Position numbers and translations under genes: made by a program. A DNA stretch of 64,000 nucleotides from Eunapius fragilis (Eukaryota; Porifera; Demospongiae; Spongillida; Spongillidae). The notes below the pieces were generated by a model. The model was not told where the DNA came from. It saw only the letters and a list, made by a program, of their open reading frames with translations, and searched no databases. Shown here one piece after another: positions 20,801 through 35,800 of the stretch (positions are counted from its first letter, which is position 1; every line of letters begins with the position of its first letter). The stretch covers positions 3,937,711-4,001,710 of the forward strand of contig OY811971.1 of the NCBI GenBank assembly GCA_963681505.1. The letters run 5' to 3'.

Positions 20801-23800
20801 GCCATACATGGCTTAAGCTGCAGAAAGAGCACAGGACAGTACCACCGCCATTCAGCTGTCAATGACATCATACACAGAGCTTTGGCTGCGGCACATGTTC
20901 CATCACATTGGAGCCTTCTGGTTTGTATCACTCAGATGGGAAGCGACCTGATGGTGTCTTTATTGTCCCTTGGAAATGTGGTCAACTTCTAGTGTGAGAT
21001 GCAACGTGCCCAGATACTTTTGCACCATCTTACTCTACAATTGCTGCACAGCAAGTTGGAGCAATTGCTCAACAGGCTAAAGAAAAGAAGATGAAAAAAT
21101 TAAAAAAACTTGACTCATGCCACTTTTTCACTCCAGTGGCAATAGAGACAACTGGAGTATTTGGACCAAGGACAACTGAGTTCCTTAAAGAGTTGGGCCA
21201 TCGGTTGAGGCAGGTGTCTGGTGAAGCTAACTCCTATGCTTACCTTACCCAGAGACTATCAGTTGCCGTCCAACGGGGCAATGCAGCTTCCATGTTGGGG
21301 ACAGTGAAGGTGGACGGTGAGGATGAAGAGTTTTTCCCCTCTTGGACATGTGCAGGTGGAATAGTCCAAAGGTCACAAACACTACACTCGTCCCCCATTA
21401 GTTCCAAACTTCAGAGACGATCTGGTGGACGATGTACACGAGTAGAACGTCTGAGTACAACTGGTTCAGGAGCTTCTGTTGGCTTCACAGTGGGTTCTGC
21501 TCAATGTTGTTGGGAAACACTCCAGTCACTGCCTGTGCAAATGTGCTGTACTCCAAAGTACCATGCCAGGTTTACTTACTTCATTTACTAAAGTCCTGTA
21601 CGTTATTGAAGGTTTTTGGTTATATATGCATGTACATTGCAATAAAACTAGACATAGACTGTCAGACTTACAACTTGGCAGAGTTCTGATTTCAGTGATG
21701 TCTTGTTAAAGAATGTATGGTTCTGTATACCACAAGAATGATTTCATAGGCTGCCCTATGACCACACCCACTTGCCCATACTTACTCTATAGACATTAGT
21801 ACTGACCACAGGTGAATTAACTGTGGGGGCGGGGTTAGATGTCTCCTTCTCTGGTACAGGCAGTTTAGGATACATCTTGGGGAGGGGAGGGGCACTTGGC
21901 TGAACTGGTTGGTCACACTTAGCAGGTGGGGCAGTTGGAGAATTGACCTCAATGTCCTCTTTGGACGCGAAGGGGCATCAGGAACTGGTTCTGTTAGGGC
22001 CTGTGGAATGGGTTCTGCTGGAACATCCTCTGAAGTGTCAAGTGTCCCTCTTCGGAACACCTCATCCTCAGATGTAACGGGTACCACTTCTTCACACCCA
22101 CGAGCACGTACATTATTAATATGACATCGCACTTGCTGACCATCACTAAGAATAATACACTGGACCTGTCATGGCAACCACCTTCCCTGATACCCATTTT
22201 GTACCATTGCCACTGAAGTTGCGAGCATACACCAGGTCACCCGTTCTGAACGTATGAGTCTTAGTGTGCTCATCATGCCTCTTCTTCTGGTGTTCTTGCT
22301 CTTTCAGGACTATGATTCCCACCTCTGGGAACAGGAAATCAAGGTGTGATCTTGGCTTATGACCAAACAGCAGTTCTGCCGGAGAATGACCTGTAGTAGA
22401 GTGAGGAGTTAATCTGTATTGGAAAAGGAATCGGGATAGGTGAGTATCCAAATCCACCCCAGTAACCATCTTCTTCATGGCTTCCTTGAAAGTTTGCACT
22501 GCCCGTTCGGCTAGACCATTACTAGCTGGATGGTAGGGAGCACACCTGATATGTCTAACCCATTCCTTTTAATGAAGGTAGCAAAATCCATACTGGTAAA
22601 GGCAGAACTATTATCAGTGACGAGTAGAAAAGATATGCCTGAGAGCTTTGATAGTCTGCTGCGATGAAGGTGTAGACATTGGTACTACCTCAAGCCATTT
22701 AGAGTGTGCATCAACAAGAATTAAGAAAGTCCTACCCATGAACGGACCAGCGAAGTCTGCAAATGTTCCATTTCTGAGGATCCTGAAACCAGGATATCAT
22801 CTATGTACACACTAACATTGGAGATGCCCTGTAACAGACTCTCTATGGTCCACTGAAAGATGGCAGGCGCAGAGGCGACACCAAACGGAAGCCTGTTAAA
22901 GTGGTAGAGGCCCTTGTGTGTTGAAATAGTGACATACTTCTTTGAGTCCTCTTCTAAGGCTAACTGTAAATAAGCATCTGCCAGGTCAAGTTTGGAAAAC
23001 AATTTTCCTTTTCTCAAAGAGGCCATTAAATCTTCAATATGAGGTAGAGGGTAGGTCTCTACATGTGCCACTTGATTAATTGTCAACTTGAAATCTCCAC
23101 AAATCCTGATTCCTCCATCTTGCTTGACAATTGGTAACCACAGGAGCTACCCAGTCCGAGAACGGAACAAGTTCCAGGACTCCACACGCCACCAGTCTAT
23201 TCAGCTCCTCTTCCATCCTTCCCCGTAGAGCATATGGCACTGTACGATGCTTTCAAAATATAGGGCGCACATTTGAATCCACCCGGAACTTAACAGTGAG
23301 CCCCTTTGCAAGGTCTAGTTCCTCTTTGAACAGAGAAGCATGCTTGTCTAGTACTTCCTGTAACCGGTAGAGAATCGATTACAAGAATTTTAATCTTCGG
23401 TGGGCCCCCCCCGGGGGACTACCCAGAGCAAAGAGGGTATACGCTTGCTCCTCCCCATCATCGGACTCTGGGCTATCCTTTGCCAAGGGCTTGGGTACCC
23501 GCTCCGGGATCTGATGAATACCCGTAAACACCGCTTTGTTGTTCCGGATTTCCTCGCCTTTACTTGCGGCTGTCGATCAGCCGCCTTGCTCCGACACACT
23601 CGCGCTAAATGTCTCACCTTGCCACAACTGTGACAGACCGCCGTCTTAAATTTACATATAAGGGCCATATGGCGACCCCACAACGGTGGCAAGCAATTCC
23701 GTTTACGTCTTTGTCAACAGCATGGACTTGGTCTTGGGTAGCGATATGGGTCTGCGTGTTCTGAAGGTCCCTCACATTTTTCTCCACCAACTCTGCCGCG

Positions 23801-26800
23801 ACTGCCAGGTCCAACGCCTTTGAAAAAGTTAAATTAGATTCAGCCAATAACCTGCCAATTAATAACCTGCGCTGCAGGCGAACATCCCGAACTCCACACA
23901 CCAGCCTGTCTCGCAACATGCTGTCCAACGTTGTCCCGAACTCACAATACTCCGAGACCTTCCTCAGTTCTGCCACGTACTGCATCATAGTTTCGGAGTC
24001 CTTTTGTACGCGAGAGTTGAAATGGAAGCGCTGAACAATACTTGACGGTGGCGGCGATACAAAATCTTCCACCAGCTTAACGAAGACAGCGAGCTCCTTA
24101 TCTGCGTATTAGTTGGTAAGTGGCACTGCCACACACGCTCAGAAAAACGGCGCACTGTTTTACTTTATCGTTCGCCAAAAAGAACTGCTGCAGTCTTCCC
24201 CGGTATGATTTCCAGTCGTCCGTATCACTGTCAAATCGCCCCACCCAGCCCAGTACAGCCATGCCACCAGCTTGTAGTTCCTCGTCGCCAAAATGTAGTG
24301 TATGGCCTAACCCGCGACCTAAATGCGCAGCGTCTAGCCAAGTGTCAGTTAGGACTGCCAATCACTATAGCACAGCAGAATATACAAAGGGTACAATACA
24401 CACCCTTAAATACTATAATACAATAACAGGTTTAGCCAGTCTAACAGGTTTAGCCAGTCTCTAAGTCTTGGACATGCATGCGCAGGTGGAATAGTCCAAA
24501 GGTCACAAACACTACACCATTGTATACTACTTTAATAAAGTTACTCAATAATCAATCATCATAAATTGGACATTTATTTGGTGTTTGTGAAGCATGTTCA
24601 TGCAAACTGGTGATTTACTAATCCCACCAGTACTAATATTGATTTAACTCAATTCGTTACCACAATCAAGTGGTTCAAAAATATGCTTTGATCTTGGTAC
24701 AAAAATCTTCCACCCCACCTTCCCTCCCATCATAAAACAATATTCAGGTGATATAATAAAAAGATATCAAACAGTTTTTATTAAGGTGGGAGCCCCATAA
24801 TTTTAGAACTACAAAGATGCATGTTAACCTTTAATCTCCTATTGTCCTATTTACGGAGCATGGTCCTTACATAAGGATGATGTTGAAGTATAAAATTATT
24901 GCATCAGCTTGGTAGCTAGAATTATCATCGAATTTGAAAGTCGTATGACTAAAGTTATTTATCACAGTCATCTGTCAAATTCTTACAAGGAAATTAAATG
25001 TGTCAAGATGGAATCAGTAACATTTGAATGGCAAGGCAGTACCATAGAACTGCATATTTCTCATACTGCAAGTTAACAGTGGCAATGAGGTTAGAGACCA
25101 AATCTATGATTTAATTCTTTCAAAACATGGCAAAACTTCAATTGCTGATAATATGTAAACCACATGCCTGATTTCCAACAAAAGCAATTTTTAATCATCC
25201 AGCTTTATGAAAATAATTTTATAGAAGTTTGTCATTCTGAATATTCTGTCAATATCTGCGTCGAAGTCATTGTTAAAAAAACGACCAGTTCCACTACTAT
25301 AGTATTGTTAAAATCAGTATAAATTAGCTGTACTTGATATACTTTATATCATCAAAGTTGAATGAGGAGTGACCTTTGTACAATCTGAGAATGAAATCAG
25401 CTGCTTTTAGTTACTCGTTTTCATGGCAACATAAGCACAAAAAATGCTTTCTTAATTAAGATGCTAACCACCCTTAAAAAAAGACGTCGAGAACATTATG
25501 GCTTGGGGATTTTCCCAGAATACAAAGAATGCTAAGGAAGAGTATTGGTATCATTTCTCATGCTGCGAGAGTTAAAGTGCACTCTATTAAATAGAGAGAG
25601 AAGTATTCTTTTGAACTCCTCACTCTCATTTAGTTAGTTTATACATGTAGAGCACACATACATGTTGCACATTGAAATGATAACTTATATTAATACAACA
25701 TACATATTCATGCACTAGATAATATAGTTTAACTCACATTGACATGTATTCAAATATTGTGACAAATAAGCGACCATACAGGGCTCCAACGAATATGCAT
25801 GGTACAAAGAATCCTATTGGAATCGCAGCTCCATATGTCCAGCAGAAAATAAAGTAATAGAAGATTAAAACAATACCAAGTGTGGTGATACTGAAGGCAT
25901 CTGAAATTTTAAAAGCACATATATACTTGGAATTCATTTTGTATGCATCATTAACATTCAAGCACACAAATCTCACTTTTCAGATGATATAGTTGTGGGA
26001 TTGCTGCCTCAGCAGAGTTCAGAAGTATGGTAGCAAAGTCATTAATATATGTAGGATCATTGGAGTCAGGACAGAAGAACATTCTGGTGCCTTTCTGAAT
26101 TTCAACAGATGCCTATGGTTTAATGGAATAAAATAAAGCAGGAAGTACAACTAATTAGGTATTTAAACCTGAATGCATAAATGCGTAATAAATACGAACA
26201 ACATCGGTATTTGATCAAGGAATACACAATGGTACCAGGCTATAATGCGAAATATAGCCTGTGTGCAAAGATTCAGCATAGTCTGCAGTCTTTTCAATAT
26301 CACAGCAGTGCACTGTATTAAAATTAATATTGGTAATAATGAAGCACAAATTTGCATGCGCATTTAATTTTTAAATGATAGATTATTTGTGAGGAATGTT
26401 CATATAGTAGTATTGATTAATATAAATGACTCCACCCCTGATCCTTGATTTTTTTTACAGTGAATTAACTATTTACCAAAAGAGATCAAATATAATTGCC
26501 CCGATTGTATTTATCCCTGCTAGGTAAATGACGTTGCAAATATAATTTAAAGAATCAATGACATGCAAATGACTGTTAAATTTGTACATGTTGACCATTA
26601 AAAATATAAAAATAGCATTACAAGATGTAGTGGGATCATTTCATCAAAAAGAGAAATAATGCAGTATAATAATACATTGCAGGATGGAACATCAAAATGT
26701 ATGCATTTTATGCATATTAATTTAAAATCCATTGTAACTCATTTTGGCTAGACCAATTACCAGTGCATAAAAAAGTTGTTATATCTCTTAATCAACATAC

Positions 26801-29800
26801 ATTCGTTCACATAATCCCACATTTATAAGCGTGCATTCTCTGAATTCTATCATGCACCTGCCAACTTGATCAATCATCTATGGTTCACCAAGGTAGTATT
26901 TCAAAAAACTTTACTTATCAATTTTACAATTACAATTGGTATTTGAACGACTTACCTCACTCTGTATTTCCTTTACAACACAGGTACTCAGGAACATGCA
27001 GCACAAATATCCTAACATCGTTGTTGCCATGACAATCATCAGGCCTTCTAGTACCCTGTTGGACAAGAAAGAAGTAATTAAATATACTGCTACTATTCCT
27101 CAATTGGTTTTTTTGCTGACATTATTCATACTGTATTGGCATATCACCATTTGAAGATATGGGCATATATGTCGCATGCGTATAAATTGAAAGCATATGT
27201 TCTGTATGGCACTAATAATGCCACACAAGTTTACTGATGTCTATTTTTTGAGACATTTGTCATTTTTTGGACTAAAAAATCATGGCATCAAGTGATTCCA
27301 TGAACCATTGTTTTTAATTCATATTGATCTATTAATGCAGATTGCTTTTGTGTATGTGAGTGTATAGGTGTATAATACCTCCATGACTTTTTATATTTTC
27401 TCTTCATCAGATACTTTGAACGATACAACTGCATTGAAATATATAGGCTGTTGTAAAGACTTCCCAGTAGACCTGCAATGACTGCCATAAATATAAACAC
27501 AAACAAATGAGGAATTGTCCAAAGTGTTCCTGTTTCCTGAAAAGAAAAGTATTTATCATAAAAACATTTTTTTAAATGAACCCTCTATGTGTCATTGTTA
27601 ATTTATTATATGTGATTAAATAAAGGGGGGGGGGGGGGGGGGCCTTGATGAAGGTATGACAGTATGAAATAAAACAGCTATTGTTCAGAAAATAAGAACA
27701 ATATTTCTCATCTTGAGCATGACAATTGGAAATATAACAAAATTTTTAATACAAACAAGTTACTAAAGTATCATGAGATGGCTAGGGCTAGTTTGATGGT
27801 TTTGAAAGAATGCCAAATGTGCAAGTATAAGGGAGACACCACATAGCTATGTGGATGATGAAATCAATTTCTTCCGGTATCCAATGGTTGTACAGTTTCG
27901 ACGTACATGAAAAGAGTGAATACATTAGGAATTAAGAATAGAATTTGACTGTTATCAATATTAAGTGAGTTAGAGCACTAGAACATGTATAATAACTGTC
28001 CTTTCTAGATGACTAAATTAGACTGATGATTCAAAATCATTATGGCATTCATACTTATTAATTTCAAAATTTTTGATGATTTGAGAGCAACTTAGAGAAA
28101 TTATAACTATCATTGCAGGTAGACATACGCTGTTGACTTTGTTGAAGGAACCAAGGTTAATCAATCCTGGAGAAGCGAGTACACCTGGCTGGCTGATGTA
28201 TGCAGACTGAAGGAGGTTGTATGTAAAGGTGGCACTGAAGGCACAGAACAGCTGGGAGAAGAAGTAATGCAATTATTAGACTCAGAAGTTCCAAGTCATG
28301 CAGCATATCTTAATTTCAATCCTCACTGTTGCATCAAAACTAGTGAAAATATGTAACACTACATACTGTCCTCCATGTTAAAGACTGGTTCCAGAATGAC
28401 GATGCTTCCTCCAGGCTCAAAAGAGTGCCACCAATTGGAGCACCAAATGCAGCTAAAGAATATTTGGTGAAGGTAAGGAGTGGTAAGTAACGATTAACAC
28501 TGCACCTGCAACACCAGCAGCAGCTCCATGAGTTGCAAAGTCACGTTTCTCTCTGAAAAATAATGGTAATGTAGGCAACATAAAACACGAATAATTAATT
28601 ACCTGTCAGATCGAAAGTAATCATACGGCAAAGGATATCGTTTAAGAACTGGTAGAAAACTGCGAAGCTGCATTCGTATATAAAGAAGAGTTTAACATCA
28701 GATGCATTAAAACATGATTAAAAGGTATAGCGGTATAGCTAAATGAATTTATGTATGTTTGAAAACCACATTTAGTTTATTACAAACCAAATTATTATCT
28801 TTAACATTCAGATGATAAAATCAAATGGTTTGCTATTAATAAATTTGATACAATAATTTAAAACAACATTTAAATCATAACATGATTTATAAACTGCAGA
28901 ATAACCTTGATGAAATTTTGAAAAAGGATGAAATTTGACCTAAACAACAAATCAAACCCCCTTGCCTTCATCCGGTATACAACCAGACAGCAAGACATCT
29001 AACTTGAACACAGAAAATGACAACACCACTAGCTATTGTCTGTCTCTCAAAATCTCTATGCATAGTGCATTGCAAATTTTTGCACAATTATGTTCCTAAT
29101 ACGATGACCTATGTCATACTACCACTGAATTACGGAGTAAAATTTACTGTCATACTGCATTCACTCTGCTGATTACATAAACCTTCACCAATATATTGCA
29201 TCATTACCTCATACCTGTGATATCCCTTCTCCAATAAATCCTCCCATGAACAGCATTGGACCTTCAATGCCAGCCAAGTAGCCTAAGTGTTAAGATCAGG
29301 CATAAGTTTGGGATCAACTAGTAGTGAACTAACATAGAATGGAGTGCCAATTTATTATCTTATTTCATATTGTGCTCCTATGTCAGTTATTGGATGCCTT
29401 TGCGGGCACCTAAAATCATCAGTTGTTCCTGGTCATGAAACGTACATAGCTATGAAATTGTACAATAATGCCCCTACAGTAGTGCATCATACAGAAGGTG
29501 CTTGGCAATATGGCATGCATATAAGGCATGTGGTTTGCGTAATCTACTACAACAAGAACAAGACATATCATTTTAAGGTAGTTAACAACATCAACAAGAC
29601 TATGGATATGAATAAGCACAGTCCATTTCACATATGCTTGTGATTACATAAAGCCCACAAGGTCAAACTTGCTGTATGGCTATATATAGCATACTCCCAC
29701 AATCTTTAAGGTGCCCAGTCTTATTGAAGACCTGCGACTGTACTACAGTGCAATATACATCATGCACCTTTTTATACAAGCCCCCTAAAGCTAAGATAAG

Positions 29801-32800
29801 ATCTCAAATTTGTCATTACATTGTATTTGTAATGGTAGGTGTGAGTAGAAAACACTATCTTTGATATATGTTCTCTGTTCGGCCTTTGAATTCCAGCTGA
29901 ATTCATGGCATATTAACTTACATCAGATAACAATGAACTTATCTTTATTTTACTGTAAGTTAACAAGATGTAAACATCATATCTTACCGCCAGCTGTACT
30001 AAATGTAAGTCCTACAGCTTTTGAAAATATGGTATTGAAACGACCAACAAGAGGAACCTTTGTCATAAATGGATTAGAAATGAGGAATTGGTCAACTGGT
30101 TTGCAAGTTTTTAATGACATACCTTAACGCCATTCAAATAACTCTTAATCTCTGGCACACCACTTCCACCAGATGCCGGCTAGAGTATAATGAAAAATAT
30201 AATGGAATCATTGCTGCAAAAAGGGACTGAAGCATATGGGTTTTAATGTTTTCAAAAAGCATGTGGTGTTATGACACGGAACCAACGCAAAACTGTTCGT
30301 GTTTGTGTTATTGCTTGATAGTGACAAAGAGGGAAATGATCTGATCTCCAGATGCGAGTCACTTTGTTGAAATGACTTCATTATGCGATATCAATCTTCT
30401 ATGGAACCTGCTTCCAGAGGTTCCAATTTTCAACTGATTAAACTGCTTAATACATGTAGGAAAGAAGCAGCTTGCTTTTATTAATTTTAAAATCCGGCAT
30501 CTAATATTAAAATGTTTTATCCTACATGGTATAAGGGTTACAATTACTATGCAGCAATTTCCATCCATTTATTATATTCATGTGCTTTAAAAATCTGACT
30601 GCTCAGGTTAAATTACCAAGCATGAGCATAATGAAAACTAAAAAAAATCATGAAATCACCAGATACCATAACAGCAGACATGCTATCACTGGATGGGACT
30701 GAGGAATGCTAGCTGCTCTGGACATCACCAATAGCATCACCTCTACCATTCCATTTTTGAGTGAGTCCTGTCAACTGTCTGACCATGACTCCACACTGTG
30801 ATGCTCAGGTGAGTATGACTACATAGGTCAACAACCACATGACAAAGGCAATTATTGGTATTGCATGCATCCTGATATCCAAGAGGCTGCAAGGAGAGCA
30901 GGAGGTGGCAGAGAAGAACACTCAAGAAAAGATTTGGTCTTCAATCCCCTCTGATATGATATTCAGGGAGACAGGGACTACTGTGGTGGTGTTGGAAGAG
31001 AGAACTGCGAGTTGTCATTATTGCATGCTAAAGATACATACATTGGCATGCTGCACTGGGCTTCAAATACATGTACTTTAACCATTAATTAAAGTGATTT
31101 ATAAGTTCCTTTTGTAATGCAAAGCAACAGCTCCACCATAAACGTGATAAACTTTCCTCACGGTTCATGAAAGGAATAGTGTAAACATGACAAGTTGCCA
31201 CTACAGAGTGTAGGTATGCCATCTGTGGCAAAAGGAACATTTGGCAAGAGTCTTAAGATAAAGTGAACAAAGAAAAAGAATCACAATGAGCACTTTTCTC
31301 CACCACACCTTTTACAGCAATTCAGCCACATATACAAGGAACAAGCACCATTATTGTAGGCATAAGAGTTGCATTCAAGAGAACTGCAATCTGAGGCCAG
31401 TAAATGCTCTGGATATGAAGAATATGTTTGAGTCTTAGTGTCTATATTTTAAAAGTGCATACCCAAACACTTCAATGATCGTCATCTATATGTAAAGCAT
31501 ATGTGACGCTTCATAAAATGTGCAGCGAAGCAGTGGCAAAGAGAAGATACAATAAGTCGTGCATCAGCTCTTCAGACAGAATGGTATGGACTTGTCCAAT
31601 ATCAGATATTGTTCCATGCTTTTGCCTACAGCAGAACAGGAATATCCCCATTAGTATTCCAAAGAAACCTCTGAAGAAGGTCTTCTCCACTCCAAATTGC
31701 CTGAGCTATCTTATCTTGTGGGTGCTCACTTCACCAATGAAGCAGCAACAGACGCGGTAGAATAGACAATTGTGGAGTGTCAGCAACAGCACTTTCAACG
31801 TAACACAGACTCTTCAAAAAAACGTTACAATATGCCTTCTTGGTTTTCTTAGGAAGAAGTAAGTATAGTTTTTTTTTTTGGATTTTATTATTCTTTAACA
31901 TAATCGAACACAATACAGTACACAACATAGACTTAGACCAAATAAATGCAACTAGGTAACGCATCAAGTGCCCAACATCAAGGGCCCAACACTACCTACA
32001 TTATGCGCATGGCCTATGTTACAGTAAATGCAGTCAATTAATGTGAATGACTTGCTGGCAAAATAGCTAAGAAGGTAACTTATGCTAACACAACATAGAA
32101 ATAAATATATGCACACTGAACAAATTATACACATGCCTGCTATTGTTGGTCACTTTACATGAAAATCACTATCTCTCACCTCCCAAGCTGTGAGAAGTAA
32201 AGATATGAGAGAGTACAGTATGTTGAATCCAAGGAGTACAAGTAGTCCCAAGACTCCAAACCCATATGGCACAGTAACACCAATTACTAAAGGAGGAAAG
32301 AAGCATGGCACCCATAAAGGCAGCATGCAGCCATTTCAAATAGAAAGGCAGTTGAAAATAACTGAACTTATGTATGATTGTAGCACACACAATTATATCA
32401 TGCAGGGACAAGCAAACTTGAAATAGCTAGAGGAATGAATGAAAAACTGATTAAAAGTATATTTTATTGAGAATTCCAGACTGCAGTTAATTAGCCACAA
32501 CACCTCCCTCCAGTCTTTACGTTGTCTGATCCAAGAAGAGATTTTCCTATATGTGTGTGCTCCCTGATTACTAGATAGCTTCACAGGCATAGATTACTCT
32601 CACACTGTTGCTAACTTATGTAATTCTTGTTCAAAAGCATAGTTGTTGCTGAAAATGGACAATGGAATCTTAGTAAAGTATCACATATTGGGATATTTTC
32701 AATCACACTGTCCATAGAATTTTGGGTTGGTAAAGCCCGTCTCCTCCATGGCCATGCAGGTGTGATTTTATCATGTAAGCAGCAGTTCAATGCTTGATAA

Positions 32801-35800
32801 TAGAATTTGGATTAGGTGACAAGCACCATATATTGGAAAACATATTTATTAAGTATGATGTTGCTGTGGTATTTTGAAAATGGGAAAGTTTATTTTCGTA
32901 AGTCATGATTCCAGTATATTGAGTGTTTCTAAGTCCAAAATTTTGAAAAATGCTATTTGCTATGAACATAAAATAATTTTTAAAAACATAGCTTAATCAC
33001 GCTTCGTTCAAATATAACAATAATTCACAAAAACGATCCTCAAATGATTAAAATACACATCATAATTATATTGCATTTTTAGCTGCCTGCTATTAGATTC
33101 CATTAATATTGAATTAATCTAAATTGATATGGCTCCACAATGAGCAAGCATAAGGAACTGCTTTTTGTATCATTAAACTGAAGACAGTTTTAATAATGAG
33201 GATCCTTTTCCCCCTATCTGCAGTTGCTGCCACCTTAAGTCCAGTTATGGAATAAAGCACTTCACCTGTTCATGTTGCATTCCTTCAGGAGCAGTTTGGA
33301 AAATTGTATATCAGGCCAAACGTTTATTAATTCTGACATTATCATAAAGACAAGAGAATTCAGTAAAAGTAAACCTTAAACTTATGAACTCTCACACAAC
33401 AATTGTCAGAATCAATGATGACATCCATAACAATAGTGGATTGTTCAATGATTCACATACCTTTTTCAACAGCATCATATTTCCATTCTCCAAGCTTTCT
33501 CCTGGAGATGTTTATTAGAAAGGCCACAAATCCTGTGACAACTCCAATGAGACAAGCAAGCACCCATCTCATCAATGTGACATGAAAGTAGGTCTGTAAT
33601 TGCAGATGAACATTTTAGTAAACGTTTTAATACAAAAAGTTCACATTAGAAAGCATGCATTCCCTAGTCATTATATACTGTTAAGACATGTAAAGAAATA
33701 GAGTTCATGGTAATGTGCTCAACCATGGTGATTTCACTGGCTTAAGTCACATTTTCTGATAAGATCTGAGATCTGTTCCAATCTATACATTCTATTCTAC
33801 AGAAAGGAACAGCTTCAATGAATAAATTCTACATAGGGTGCGAAATATTTTGATTAAAATCAAAATTAAAACCACTTCTCATTTCATCATGAAATTTCCA
33901 ATCTCTTTATTATCTAAGATATCTGTTTGAATACAGCAAACTTAAGGTTTTTTTGCTATAATAGTCATTATTGTTGTACTTTTTCAAATTCCATGTATGA
34001 TTTTGCGTGTTTTTCATGCATAATAATAATAATAAGTTTTTGGGGTCCAAATGTATTTATTTTTACTTGGATGTCTAAAGGCCTCAAATTGGTAGACAAC
34101 GGCTACACTTCCTTAATGTGCTACAATTCGTTTTAGTGATGATTCTTCTGATGTTGTGCTTGCTTTGTAAAGCAGCAGGGCCCAGAGAATATTCAATTGA
34201 ATGAGGCCACACCATCTGTGCAACTTATCTTGGGCCTTGGGTGCCTTGGTTGAGGCTTAACCAAGGCACCCCCCAAGATAAGTTGCATAGAAAAAATAAA
34301 TAAGTCTTTATGGAAGTCTTAGTGGGCATGGAACACCCATGCAGATCGTATTCGGAAATATAATGATATTGCTGGTCACAACAAAATGATGCTATAGGTA
34401 TTTGTAGGTATCCCCATATGATATCCATAACATGAATTGGACCTCTTAATGTCAAACAATCCCAGCGTATGTATGCCATTTGTTTTTCGTACTGTGATCC
34501 TGAACTAAAATATACAACAGCCAATGCAGGATTTGTATCTGTGGGCTAAAATATATAAGGTCAGTTTCCAGGGCTGTAATCAGAGGAATGCATAACCAAA
34601 GAAACCCATAAAATATGTGGTTTCCAATTTTCTGTGACAGCCACCTCTCTGTGGTCCAGGAAATTAATTGTAATGATTATTTATTTATTTACTTTACAGA
34701 CCAACAGTTTATCCAGGCAGTTGCCTGGGTTGTATGAGAGACACAAAGCATGATCCACAGATGATGCAATGCCATAGGGGTCTTGCATAACTACCAACAA
34801 AACTACCACCAAAACATTCTTTTGTTATGGCGTACTTGGGCTTTGAGGATTATCTAATATGCGCATTATGTGATGAGGTTCATTATGCATGTGTATGGCT
34901 TCACTACTGATCTCACTACATGCAGGCCTGTGCACACCTGGTGTGCATGCTGGTACAAAATAATTATGCTTTATTATTATTATTATTAGAATACATTATT
35001 GTGGTTCTCACGTGAATGACCTTGCTACTCATGGCCTTAGCTGTAGATGGAGTGAAGGTCGCCACTCCAGGCATTCTAGCTTAAATGACATCATCCACAG
35101 AGCACTGTCAGCTGCAAAAATACCTGCTCGTTTGGAGCCTTCTGGAGTAGCTAGATCTGATGGTAAAAGGCCAGATGGAATTTCAATGGTTCCCTGGAAA
35201 GAGGGGAAACTCCTTGTGTGGGATGCTACATGCAGAGACACCTTGGCACCATCATATCTCTCCACTGCTGAAAGAGGCCCAGGATTGGTAGCAGCAGAGG
35301 CTGAATCTCAAAAGAGGAAGAAGTATTCCTCTCTTGGAGCTAAATACTTCTTTGTTCCCATAGCATGTGAGTCTCTTGGTGTGTTTGGTGCTGAAACATT
35401 GTCCTTTCTTAAGGACCTTGGCCATCGTCTGCACAAAACCACTGGAGACTCACAATCCTACCAATTCTTACTCCAGCGCCTTTCTGTGGCAATCCAGAGA
35501 GGAAATTCTACCTCCGTCTTGGGAACATTAAGTTCCTTTGATGGTTTAGATGACTTTTAGTTCTGTGTGCGAGTGATCGAGTGTGTTAGTGTGCCAGTAC
35601 ATTGTATATGTTAGGTTGTGTTGTTGTTAGCCATATATGTTAGTTTATATAATAATGTAGTTCTGTATGTGCATTTATTCCTTTCATGTATTCTCTTGTA
35701 ACTTTATTATTACCTATAATCTACATTATTATGAAAAAAAAAAAAATAAAAATAAAATATTTCTCAATGTTAATTTAAAACATAAGCACTATAAATAACT

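Larger units (their letters stand above)
19148..25737. other. Expanded CLC intron filled by retroelements
   Basis: This intron separates the exon ending EYMSM from the one starting [10 protein letters not shown]. It holds a LINE copy, a Ty3/gypsy fossil and then about 1.2 kb (24,560-25,737) of AT-rich sequence with no recognised feature. Splice sites at both ends are intact. Confidence 0.8.

Noticed and set aside
31503-31760. Open frames on both strands inside a CLC intron
   Set aside because: No domain recognised, and the flanking CLC exons already join in phase without it.
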